Shown: in pieces, positions 56,047-64,000 of the stretch
Numbering within the stretch: position 1 is the first letter of the stretch
Layout of the letters: every line of letters begins with the position of its first letter
Assembly (NCBI RefSeq): GCF_014189455.1
Contig: NZ_CP050296.1
Coordinates: forward strand, 2,848,001-2,912,000
DNA: 64,000 bases
Reading direction: 5' to 3'
DNA from: Mesorhizobium huakuii
GTDB lineage: Bacteria; Pseudomonadota; Alphaproteobacteria; Rhizobiales; Rhizobiaceae
Program-made: the position numbers and the translations under genes
The notes under the pieces: generated by a model
Told to the model about the DNA's origin: nothing
The model's database searches: none
Seen by the model: the letters and a program-made list of their open reading frames with translations, nothing else

Positions 56047-56474
56047 TGGGATGTCTTACAAGGAGAGGGTACGCCAAGGCGAGCCAGTCTCAATGAGAGA
56101 TACATGGCCCATGGGAGGTCTATTGAACAATATGAGGCGATGGCAGTCAGGCAATTCCAGTTGGCTCGAAGTCTGCCAGTGAAGGTATTAAGCTGCCAAA
56201 GAAACCCAGGCGAGCACAATCTCCCGCAATGTCGGACGATTCCCGGCCGCCAGCGTCGGCCACACTGATCGCGTGCACGAAGCCAGACTACCGATCGTTC
56301 TAAACTCTCGACCAAACACGGGCGGGTTAGATAATGATTCTAGATTGAAGTGCGTCAGAACGCTACAGCGCCGGCCAATCCCGTAGAAATTTAGCTGGCA
56401 ATTATTTGGTTCTTTACCTATTGCTAAAACAACCTATGAAAAGCCAGACACCTCATCAGGGCAAAGAAATATTC
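56047..56474. other. AT-richer gap upstream of the NACHT gene
   Basis: Base composition changes from GC-rich to clearly AT-rich within this stretch, marking the left edge of an apparently acquired segment. No integrase, repeat or attachment site could be recognised at the edge. Confidence 0.4.
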
Positions 56475-58384
56475 ATGACATCATTCGTCGATCCGAGTAC
56501 CGTAACGACTACAGTAGTCGCCGACCTGGTCAAAGCTTCCTTCAATGCCACCGTCAGAGGCGCCTCTTCGACAATTCGCCATGCCTGGAATAAGGTATTC
56601 GAAGACTTCGCGCCATACATGGAGGAGACGTATAAAAGAAATAGGAACATTCGAATTCTATGCAAAAAGATAGTGACGTAGACTTGTACGACGTTTTTGT
56701 TCACTCAAAATTTAAGTCTGCGGACAATTTGATTTCAGATAGAAAATTGATCGAAAAGTTTATAGAGGGGAAAAATATAGTTATAAATGGCAATGGCGGT
56801 GCAGGAAAGACATTTTTTATGCGCCACCTTTGGTTAACGATATTTTCGAATCCAGGTGCGTTGACACCTATATTCTTAGAACTGCGGCAACTGAGCGATC
56901 TTACCAAAATTGATTTAAAGACCTTCATCAGGCGGACCATCTCTAATCATCGAGAATTAAGTGAGGATCTATTCGAGCACTTCTGTCAGCAAGGTAGATT
57001 TTGCTTCTTGCTTGACGGGTTTGACGAGATAGCTCAAGAGCATAGGGAAGAGCTGCAAAAGCAAATACTTTTGCTTTCCTCTATATATAATAAGTGTTCG
57101 TTTGCCGTATCAAGCCGTTTTGAGAAAAGGTTTGCTGGATGGCAGAATTTTGAGATATTTGAGTCAGCGCCATTTGAGCTAGATCAAGTTAAATCGCTGG
57201 TCGAGAAGGTTCCATTTGACCAAGAGTCTAAGAAAACTTTTCTCAAGAAGCTCACTCCTGAGTTTTTTAGCCAGAACAAAAGCTTCTTGTCTAATCCGCT
57301 TCTCGCCATAATGATGATGATGACGTTTCGAGAGAACATGGACATTCCTCGAAGAATGAATATATTTTACGATCAGGCATTCAATACTCTATATCAGTGG
57401 CATGACGCGACTAAGGCGTATAGCCGGTCTAAAGCGCTCGATATCGAGGACTTTCAGAAATCATTCGGAATGTTTTGTTTACTTTCTTACTATAAACAGT
57501 CATTTGAATTCACTAAGTCGGAGATAATAAATTATATATCACTCAGCAGTAAGTTTTGTGCGTTTGCGCACTCTCCAGAAGATATATTGGAAGACTACGA
57601 AGAATCGGTAAACCTTATCAAGCAGGATGGACTGAAGTACACGTTCATTCACAGATCATTTCAGGAATATTTCGCAGCCTACGCACTAGTTAGAATTGTT
57701 CCCGACAAATTCGGCGAATTTCTCACAGAGATAAAGAAAAGAACAAGTGACAATATAATTGCTATGTGTTTTGAGATGAACCCGCGTCTGGTGGTTAAGG
57801 AGTATATCGTTCCTGAGATCAAACGTTTTGATGATAAGAAGTTATTTTCTATAAAGAGATCGGAGCCGTTCTATTTTCTCAACCGAACCAAGTCAATTTA
57901 CACATATATGGTTTCTTACGTGCCGCGAAATACACGCCGGCGCGTAAAATCGGTTACCGAAGGCATGTCGATGGAGATGTCTGAGGAGTTTTCGTATTTT
58001 ATTGAAAATGTCGGTCGAATTATGGGAAAAAGAACGTCGTCGTTTATCAGAAATTTCAGTCGAGAGCTGCTTTTTGAGCGAGATATGTTCAGGATCTTTG
58101 AACCGGTACAGGGGATTACGTCACCGGTTGACGTCTCTGTGCGAGTTACATTTACCCCTGATAAGATAGAGTCGGCGGTTGATTTTGAAAATACACGACC
58201 TGACAACGCGGCACAGATAGAGGATCAGATAGCCGTTGAGGTCGACAAATCCAGTGAGTGTTTTTCGAAGGTGGAAGCTCGTATCCGAACGGAAATGAAA
58301 GCAATGGAGACGTGGTGTCGAAGTGAGATTGCTAAGGCGGAAAAAGGGGGACGCTCGCTGAACGAGATATTGGGAATTGATTGA
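56475..58384 (+). CDS. NACHT-domain (NLR-like) STAND ATPase, frame broken by one base; probable antiphage protein
   Basis: Two overlapping frames join into a 636-residue protein if one A is added to the A5 run at 56664-56668 (...RILCKK-DSDVDLYDVFV...). The N-terminal ~65 residues are helical (VADLVKASFNATVRGASSTI). The NACHT ATPase follows: Walker A GNGGAGKTFFMRHLW (residues 106-120), Walker B FCFLLDGFDEIA (176-187), SSRFEKRF sensor region. FIHRSFQEYFAAYALVRI is the motif after the ATPase typical of bacterial NACHT proteins. The C-terminus has no recognised domain. The gene is AT-rich (many ATA, AAA, TTT codons) in a GC-rich setting, indicating recent transfer. Bacterial NACHT proteins are established antiphage effectors; this one is inferred. 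Confidence 0.85.
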
Positions 58385-58417
58385 GGGGGCCCAATCAGTC
58401 AACTCTGTAGCCGCTTC

Positions 58418-60223
58418 TCAATCCCCCATCTTCAAGGCCTGGATAAACGCCTCCTGCGGAATATCGACCTTGCCGAACTGCCGCATCCGCTTCTTGCCTT
58501 CTTTCTGCTTGTCCAGCAGCTTGCGTTTGCGCGAGACGTCGCCGCCGTAGCATTTGGCGGTCACATCCTTGCGCAGCGCCGAGATGGTTTCGCGGGCAAT
58601 GACCTTGCCGCCGATCGCGGCCTGGATCGGGATCTTGAACAAATGGTGCGGGATCAGCTCCTTCAGCTTCTCGCACATCTGCCTTCCGCGCTTTTCCGCC
58701 GCCGTGCGGTGCACCAGCATGGACAGCGCGTCGACCGGCTCCTCATTGACCAGGATCGACATCTTCACCAGATCGCCCTCGCGATAGTCGGTCAGGTGAT
58801 AGTCGAACGAGGCATAGCCCTTGGAGATCGACTTCAGGCGATCATAGAAGTCGAACACCACTTCGTTGAGCGGCAGATCGTAGGTCAGCATGGCGCGTTT
58901 GCCGACATAGGACAGGTCGGCCTGGATGCCGCGCCGGTCCTGGCAGAGCTTTAGAATGCCGCCGAGATAGTCGTCGGGCGTCAATATGGTGGCGCGGATC
59001 CACGGCTCCTCGATCGCCGAAATCTTCACCACGTCGGGCATGTCGGCCGGATTGTGCAACTCCTTCACCGAGCCGTCATTGAGCAACAGCCGGTAGACGA
59101 CGCTCGGTGCGGTGGCGATCAGGTCGAGGTTGAACTCGCGCTCCAGCCGCTCCTGGATGATTTCCAGATGCAGCAAGCCGAGGAAGCCGCAGCGATAGCC
59201 GAAGCCGAGCGCGGCACTGGTTTCCATCTCATAAGAGAAAGAAGCGTCGTTGAGGCGCAATTTGCCGACGGCGGCGCGCAGATCCTCGAAATCGGCGGCG
59301 TCGACCGGGAACAGGCCGCAGAACACCACCGGCTGCGCCGGCTTGAAGCCGGGCAGGGCATGCGCGGTGGCGCGCTTGTCCTCGGTGATGGTGTCGCCGA
59401 CGCGCGTGTCGGCCACTTCCTTGATCGAGCCGGTGAAGAAGCCGAATTCGCCGGGGCCAAGCTCGTCGACATTGATGCGGGCCGGCGTGAACACGCCGGT
59501 GCGCTCGACCAGATATTTGGCGCCGGTGCCCATCATGCGGATGGTCTGGCCCTTCTTTAAGACGCCGTCGATGATGCGCACCAGCACGATGACGCCGAGA
59601 TAGGCGTCGTACCAGCTGTCGACCAGCATCGCCTTCAGGGGGGCTGTCGCATCGCCCTCGCGCGGCGGCGGCAATTGGTGAACGATGGCTTCCAGCACAT
59701 CGGGAATGCCGAGCCCGGTCTTGGCCGAGATCAGCACGGCGTTGGAAGCGTCGATGCCGATCACCTCCTCGACCTGCTCGCGGATGCGCTCCGGCTCGGC
59801 GGCCGGCAGGTCGACCTTGTTCAGCACCACGACGATCTCGTGGTTGTTGTCGATCGCCTGGTAGACATTGGCCAGCGTCTGCGCCTCGACGCCCTGGCTG
59901 GCGTCGACGACCAGCAGCGAACCCTCGCAGGCGGCCAGCGAACGCGACACTTCATAGGCGAAGTCGACGTGGCCGGGCGTGTCGATGAGGTTGAGGATAT
60001 AGTCCTCGCCATTGTTGGCGCGGTATTTCAGCCGCACCGTCTGCGCCTTGATGGTGATGCCGCGCTCGCGCTCGATATCCATCGAGTCCAGCACCTGCTC
60101 CTTCATGTCGCGCAGTTCCAGCCCGCCGGTGGACTGGATCAGCCGGTCGGCAAGCGTGGATTTGCCATGGTCGATATGGGCGACGATGGAGAAATTGCGG
60201 ATGTGGTCGAGGGGCGTGCTCAT
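58418..60223 (-). CDS. lepA: elongation factor 4 (LepA)
   Basis: A 601-residue ribosome-associated GTPase. G1 is [14 protein letters not shown] near residue 14, G2/G3 are [14 protein letters not shown] and [11 protein letters not shown]4 is [14 protein letters not shown]. The LepA-specific C-terminus includes [20 protein letters not shown] and [20 protein letters not shown]. It acts on stalled or back-translocated ribosomes. It is convergent with the NACHT insertion 33 bp away. Confidence 0.97.
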   Translation of the reverse strand: MSTPLDHIRNFSIVAHIDHGKSTLADRLIQSTGGLELRDMKEQVLDSMDIERERGITIKAQTVRLKYRANNGEDYILNLIDTPGHVDFAYEVSRSLAACEGSLLVVDASQGVEAQTLANVYQAIDNNHEIVVVLNKVDLPAAEPERIREQVEEVIGIDASNAVLISAKTGLGIPDVLEAIVHQLPPPREGDATAPLKAMLVDSWYDAYLGVIVLVRIIDGVLKKGQTIRMMGTGAKYLVERTGVFTPARINVDELGPGEFGFFTGSIKEVADTRVGDTITEDKRATAHALPGFKPAQPVVFCGLFPVDAADFEDLRAAVGKLRLNDASFSYEMETSAALGFGYRCGFLGLLHLEIIQERLEREFNLDLIATAPSVVYRLLLNDGSVKELHNPADMPDVVKISAIEEPWIRATILTPDDYLGGILKLCQDRRGIQADLSYVGKRAMLTYDLPLNEVVFDFYDRLKSISKGYASFDYHLTDYREGDLVKMSILVNEEPVDALSMLVHRTAAEKRGRQMCEKLKELIPHHLFKIPIQAAIGGKVIARETISALRKDVTAKCYGGDVSRKRKLLDKQKEGKKRMRQFGKVDIPQEAFIQALKMGD

Positions 60224-60385
60224 CCGCGCGCTTTAGCAGGGGCGGAAAGCTGCGGCAAGCGGCGGCCTTTGCCGACCGTTTCGGTCGGATCGCGGGAATA
60301 TCGATAAATTTTAACCAAACGCGTTAGAGCATAATTTGCAACCTGTATGTTAGCCCTGCAGGATATTCTATTGAAAGGGCAGGAA

Positions 60386-61464
60386 ATGCGGGGGGTTGTA
60401 GTCAGGTTCCTGGGGTCGCGCCGCGCTCGATGATGCCATTGTTCTTTCTCACCCTGCTGCCGATTATATCCGCGGTCGGCTTTTCGGTCGACTATACCAG
60501 CGCGATCCAAACCCGGTCCAACCAGCAGCAGGCGCTGGATGCCGCGCTGCTGTCGATCACCACCATGGACACCACCTCGACGCTGGCGCAGCGCCAGACG
60601 GCGCTGCAGGATTCCTTCATCGCCAATGGTGGCCAGGGCACTGCGACGCTGAACAATTTTGTGGCTGGTACCACCACCGCCGCCGCCACCGGCCAGGCCA
60701 CGGCAACTTTCTCCATGCCGACCATCTTCATGAAGATCGCCAGGATCGACTCCGTCCCGGTTGCCGTCGTGGCGGCGGTCAGCAAGCCGCCGGCGCTGGT
60801 CAATGCGACCTTCAAGATCTCCAAGGTGTCGGGCTGGTGGAACAAGACGATGACGCTCTACGGCACCCAATTTGGAGCGACGGCGGCCAAGCCGCTGATG
60901 TCCATCGAGTATACCTATAACGGCTTCGGGGATCCGAAGGGCTACGGCACCACGAACGTGTATACGATCACCAACAATGGTGGCGCAGACATCAAGACGC
61001 TCGTCCAGTCGCAGGTTTGCACCACCGCCAGGGTGAACAATTTCAACAATCTCCCCGCCGGTGCGATCACGCAGACCAGCGGCAGCACCAAATATCTGAC
61101 AACCTGCGTCGACACCATGTATCCGGCCAACGGCTCCGGCGCGGCGATCGATGTCAGCCAGATGGGTGGCCTCTCTCTGCAGATGTACGTGCCATCGGGC
61201 AACCCGCAATACCTCACATCGGACGATGCGAGCACCTCCAACCGACTCTATAGCGGGGTGGACGCGAACTCCCTGGTCGAGACCGCGACCGGGACGAAGG
61301 TCGACATCTTCGCCATCGTGCCTTGTGGCGTCACCAGCTATCAAGCCTGGGAAGATGGTGGCACAACGGTGCCGACTCCGTCCTCAAATGCCGACTTTTT
61401 CTACAACGTCACCGGCAAGTGCGACTTCAACAAGCGGCCCTCGGACACAGCGCTGACGCAGTAA
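60386..61464 (+). CDS. TadE/TadG-like (Flp pilus assembly type) secreted protein, copy 1, 5' end frame-broken
   Basis: The protein has an N-terminal membrane anchor after a short basic leader (expected MRGVVVRFLGSRRGSMMPLF, as in the second copy), then FFLTLLPIISAVGFSVDYTSA, the TadE/G-like signature. One missing base near 60421-60428 separates the ATG at 60386 from the rest. The large extracytoplasmic part has VSGWWNKTMTLYGTQFGATA, SGAAIDVSQMGGLSLQMYVP and CGVTSYQAWEDGGTTVPTPS, with about six cysteines. It is a paralogue of the next gene. No tad secretion genes are visible here. Confidence 0.78.
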
Positions 61465-61694
61465 GGCTGGAACTGCCGATCGCCCCCCCTCGTCGCAGGG
61501 CAATCGCCCATGGCGATTTTGCGTCGCTCGGTCGAGCGCCCGCTTGCCGCGCAAGGTCTGCCCCGGCGGTCACAAAGCGGTGAACACCAGCCCGGCAGCC
61601 ACAGATGCTTAAACTTTGATCGATCCCTTTAGACCTTGATTTGCCGGCTGCGTGATATCCGCACGCCCGCCAATGTCTATTTGGGGGTAGAGAA

Positions 61695-62753
61695 ATGCTG
61701 AGAGTTGCAGGCGGGTTTGCCCGTTCGCGCAGCGGCTCGATGATGCCGCTGTTTCTTCTGAGCCTGGTGCCGCTGATCACCGTCGTCGGCTTCTCGGTCG
61801 ACTATACCGATGCGGTCGAAACCCGGTCTAACATGCAGTCGGCGCTGGATGCCGCGACGCTGGCCATCACCACGCTGCCGGCGACCACGACGACGGCCGC
61901 CCGCCAGCAGGCGCTGCAGGACAATTTCACCGCCAATAACGGGCAGGGCACCGCAACGCTGGTGAGCTTCAACGTCGCCGCCAACGGCACCGTCACCGCG
62001 CAAGCCTCGGCGAGCTTCGCCATGCCGACCGATTTCATGACCATTGCCCGGATCAACACCGTGCCGGTCGCCGTAACCTCCGGCGTCAACAAGGCACCAG
62101 GCCTGGTGCAGGCGACGTTCAAGGTCACCGGGGTCTCGGGCTGGTGGAACAAGACGATGACGCTCTACGGGACGCAATTCGGTGCCACGGCGGCCAAGCC
62201 GCTGATGACGATCGCCTATACCTATGGCAACACCAAGGATCCCAAGGGCTACGGCACCACCATCGTCAGCACCATTACCGGTTCGGGCAGCCAGACCGTC
62301 ACCACCATGGTCCAGAAACAGGTCTGCACCGTCGGCAACAACCCGCCCAACGGGGTGACGCTTCAGCAGGATTCGTATGGCACGAACTATTACTGTGTCT
62401 CTACGATGTATCCGGCCAACAGCGCCGGCGCGGCGATCGACGTCAGCCAGATGGGCGGTCTGTATCTCCAAATGAACGTGCCGTCGGGCAACCCGCAAAA
62501 CCTCTATTCGAACGACCCGGCCACCTCCAACCGGCTCTACAGCGGAACGGCCGCCAACAGCCTGGTCGAGACCCCCACCGGCCAGACCGTCGACATCTTC
62601 TCCATCGTGCCATGCGGCCAGACGAGCTATCAGGCATGGGAAGACGGTGGAACCACTGTGCCGGCGCCGTCCTCCAATGCCGACTTCTTCTACACCGTCA
62701 CCGGCAAGTGCGACTTCGACCAGCGTCCCTCGCTGACGGCGCTGACGCAGTAG
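61695..62753 (+). CDS. TadE/TadG-like (Flp pilus assembly type) secreted protein, copy 2
   Basis: A 352-residue protein MLRVAGGFARSRSGSMMPLF followed by a hydrophobic helix (LLSLVPLITVVGFSVDYT) of the TadE/G-like family. It shares its full length with copy 1, including VSGWWNKTMTLYGTQFGATA, GAAIDVSQMGGLYLQMNVPS and CGQTSYQAWEDGGTTVPAPS. The mature part is Thr/Ser/Asn-rich with a few cysteines. The tandem pair probably arose by duplication. A surface or pilus-associated role is inferred from the N-terminal family. Confidence 0.88.
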   Translation: MLRVAGGFARSRSGSMMPLFLLSLVPLITVVGFSVDYTDAVETRSNMQSALDAATLAITTLPATTTTAARQQALQDNFTANNGQGTATLVSFNVAANGTVTAQASASFAMPTDFMTIARINTVPVAVTSGVNKAPGLVQATFKVTGVSGWWNKTMTLYGTQFGATAAKPLMTIAYTYGNTKDPKGYGTTIVSTITGSGSQTVTTMVQKQVCTVGNNPPNGVTLQQDSYGTNYYCVSTMYPANSAGAAIDVSQMGGLYLQMNVPSGNPQNLYSNDPATSNRLYSGTAANSLVETPTGQTVDIFSIVPCGQTSYQAWEDGGTTVPAPSSNADFFYTVTGKCDFDQRPSLTALTQ

Positions 62754-62762
62754 GGTGCTGCT

Positions 62763-62912
62763 AATCTCCCCCCTCGGGGGGAGATGTCGCCGAAGGCGAC
62801 AGAGGGGGTCGGCACGACCGGACGCCAACCTTCAAATGCCGCAAAAGGCCGCGCCCAGTCGGACCGACCCCCTCTGGCCTGCCGGCCATCTCCCCCTCAA
62901 GGGGGGAGATCG
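62763..62912. repeat. Mosaic palindromic repeat, family 2, copy 4
   Basis: AATCTCCCCCCTCGGGGGGA with TGTCGCCGAAGGCGACAGAG at the left; CGACCCCCTCTGGCCTGCCG and CCCTCAAGGGGGGAGATCG at the right. It begins 10 bp behind the stop of the TadE/G-like gene. Confidence 0.85.
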
Positions 62913-62960
62913 GCTATCATGGCGGCCCTCAGCGTACGTCAGCCCCAGGAGAAGAATCCG

Positions 62961-63286
62961 ATGTCCGACCCCGTGCTGCGTGTGTCCATCTTGCGATGCG
63001 ATGCTTCGAAGTTTGCGCTGTTGCGAGAGATGATGCTGGAGGCCGAGGCAGATCTTCGGCCCGGCATCGAGGCCATGCCAGGGCTGCTCACCTTCTACGC
63101 CGGCGCCGACGAGGCGACATTGTCGCTCATCAACACCAGTGTCTGGGATACGCTGGAGCACGCCAGGCAGCTCGATACCTTCCAGCCCATGCTGGATGCA
63201 GGAAAGCGATTTGTCGCCGAAGGCGCAATTTTGAGCGGCCGATCATGCACTACACCTCACTGTGGCGTTTTGGGCCGCGCGCATAA
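62961..63286 (+). CDS. small ABM-like dimeric alpha/beta-barrel protein, frame broken near the C-terminus
   Basis: A small protein, MSDPVLRVSILRCDASKFAL..., with GIEAMPGLLTFYAGADEATL and WDTLEHARQLDTFQPMLDAG, resembling antibiotic-biosynthesis-monooxygenase/ferredoxin-fold proteins. The straight frame ends in a non-typical tail at 63314. Adding one T to the T4 run at 63229-63232 gives the end FERPIMHYTSLWRFGPRA, which looks natural, for 108 residues. Function is not predictable beyond the fold. GGAGAAG upstream is a ribosome site. Confidence 0.7.
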
Positions 63287-63395
63287 GTCTGGTGCCGTGA
63301 TCACAAACCGGTGAGCGCTGTAACGAAGCGGCAAACGGCAGCGAAGTGGGGGAATGACCGGCGCATCTGAGCGCCGTCCCACACGGAGCCAGCCG

Positions 63396-64000
63396 ATGTC
63401 GAGAGCCAGAACATTCGCCGCATTGTCCAGCCTGGGCGCTCTTGCGCTCGCCGCCTCGCTCAGCGCCGCTGCCGCGCAGCCGCTCAGCGTCGTCGAGCTG
63501 TTCACCAGCCAGGGCTGCTCCTCCTGCCCGCCGGCCAACGCCAATCTCATCAAGGTCAAGGACCAGCCCGGCGTGCTGGCGCTGTCCTTCAACGTCACCT
63601 ACTGGGATTATCTCGGCTGGAAGGACACGTTCGGCAAACAGGAGTTCACCCAGCGCCAGGTGTCCTACGAGCCGCCGCTCGGCCATGACGGGCCGTTCAC
63701 GCCGCAAGTGGTGGTCAACGGCCATGCCGATGTCGTCGGCGCCGCACCCGGCGAGATCGAGCGCCTGATTTCCGCAACGGGCAAGACCGGCGGCCCCTCG
63801 CTGTCGCTCGAGGGCGGCAAGGTCGCGATTGGCGCCGGCGCCGCCCCGGGCGGCAAGGCCGATGTCTGGCTGGTGCGCTATGCCAAGGGCGTCGTGCAGG
63901 TGCCGGTGGCGCGCGGCGAAAACACCGGCCGCACCTTGCCGCATGCCAATGTCGTGCATGCGCTGGAAAAACTCGGCAGCTGGACCGGCGACGCCACCGC
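63396..64000 (+). CDS. DUF1223 thioredoxin-like exported protein (3' end outside window)
   Basis: The frame is open to the right edge. A signal peptide (MSRARTFAALSSLGALALAA...AAAQ) precedes LSVVELFTSQGCSSCPPANA, with the C-x-x-C motif at the DUF1223 N-terminus, then YWDYLGWKDTFGKQEFTQRQ and HDGPFTPQVVVNGHADVVGA, both family signatures. It is probably a periplasmic thioredoxin-fold protein of unknown partner. About 200 residues are visible. Confidence 0.9.
   Translation, partial: MSRARTFAALSSLGALALAASLSAAAAQPLSVVELFTSQGCSSCPPANANLIKVKDQPGVLALSFNVTYWDYLGWKDTFGKQEFTQRQVSYEPPLGHDGPFTPQVVVNGHADVVGAAPGEIERLISATGKTGGPSLSLEGGKVAIGAGAAPGGKADVWLVRYAKGVVQVPVARGENTGRTLPHANVVHALEKLGSWTGDAT

Noticed and set aside
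56406..56681. A separate small gene (possible toxin or adaptor) overlapping the NACHT gene start
   Set aside because: Adding one A to the A5 run joins it in frame with the NACHT protein, and bacterial NACHT proteins have similar helical N-termini; treated as one gene.

Overview
The window is chromosomal DNA of a high-GC alphaproteobacterium of the order Rhizobiales, most likely a Mesorhizobium. The clearest pointer is a 355-residue cyclic-nucleotide-gated K+ channel with the length and near-verbatim sequence I recall for MloK1 (MlotiK1) of Mesorhizobium loti. Gene order (parB-parA-rsmG-mnmG-mnmE, rho-hemJ-hemE, then PPSR-maf-aroE-coaE-dnaQ) and RIME-like intergenic mosaic repeats agree.

Layout. 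0-2.1 kb: end of holA and a DUF1326/DUF2182 pair. 2.5-8.6 kb: chromosome partition (parB, parA) and tRNA/rRNA modification (rsmG, mnmG, mnmE), with parS sites in and around these genes. 8.6-14.2 kb: a DUF255 protein, rho, hemJ, hemE. 14.17-14.57 kb: the probable replication origin, with an AT-rich tract, six GANTC (CcrM) sites and DnaA boxes. 14.6-18.6 kb: PPSR kinase regulator, maf, aroE, coaE, dnaQ, reading away from the origin. 18.6-31.2 kb: metabolic genes (HSL-type hydrolase, two isochorismatase-like proteins, M24 peptidase, GlxA-type regulator, cystathionine gamma/beta enzymes, RidA, HxlR, DJ-1 protein, flavoprotein plus Rrf2 regulator). 31.9-34.9 kb: an unusual accessory pair, a lipoprotein and a multidomain peptidoglycan hydrolase. 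35.4-42.6 kb: taurine (tauABC) and alkanesulfonate (ssuA-D-C-B) uptake. 42.9-47.2 kb: small membrane protein, RlpA, PhaZ, transglutaminase-like protease, small exported protein, XRE regulator. 47.2-51.4 kb: smr-mltA-tim44 diverging from fxsA-secB. 51.9-55.7 kb: orphan peptide-binding protein, a membrane protein and MloK1. 56.4-58.4 kb: an AT-rich insertion with a NACHT (NLR-like) ATPase, a probable antiphage gene. 58.4-64 kb: lepA, two tandem TadE/TadG-like proteins, an ABM-like protein and the start of a DUF1223 protein.

How they fit. The left third is the origin-proximal housekeeping core. The sulfonate operons and the Rrf2/flavoprotein operon share a candidate operator (TCTA-N9-TAGA), suggesting one sulfur-responsive regulon.

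Caution. At least nine genes, including the normally essential hemE, carry a single-base indel, mostly in short homopolymers. I read this as sequence/assembly error rather than real gene loss, so split genes are annotated here as single units with the break marked. No tRNA, rRNA, CRISPR array, integrase or IS transposase was seen.
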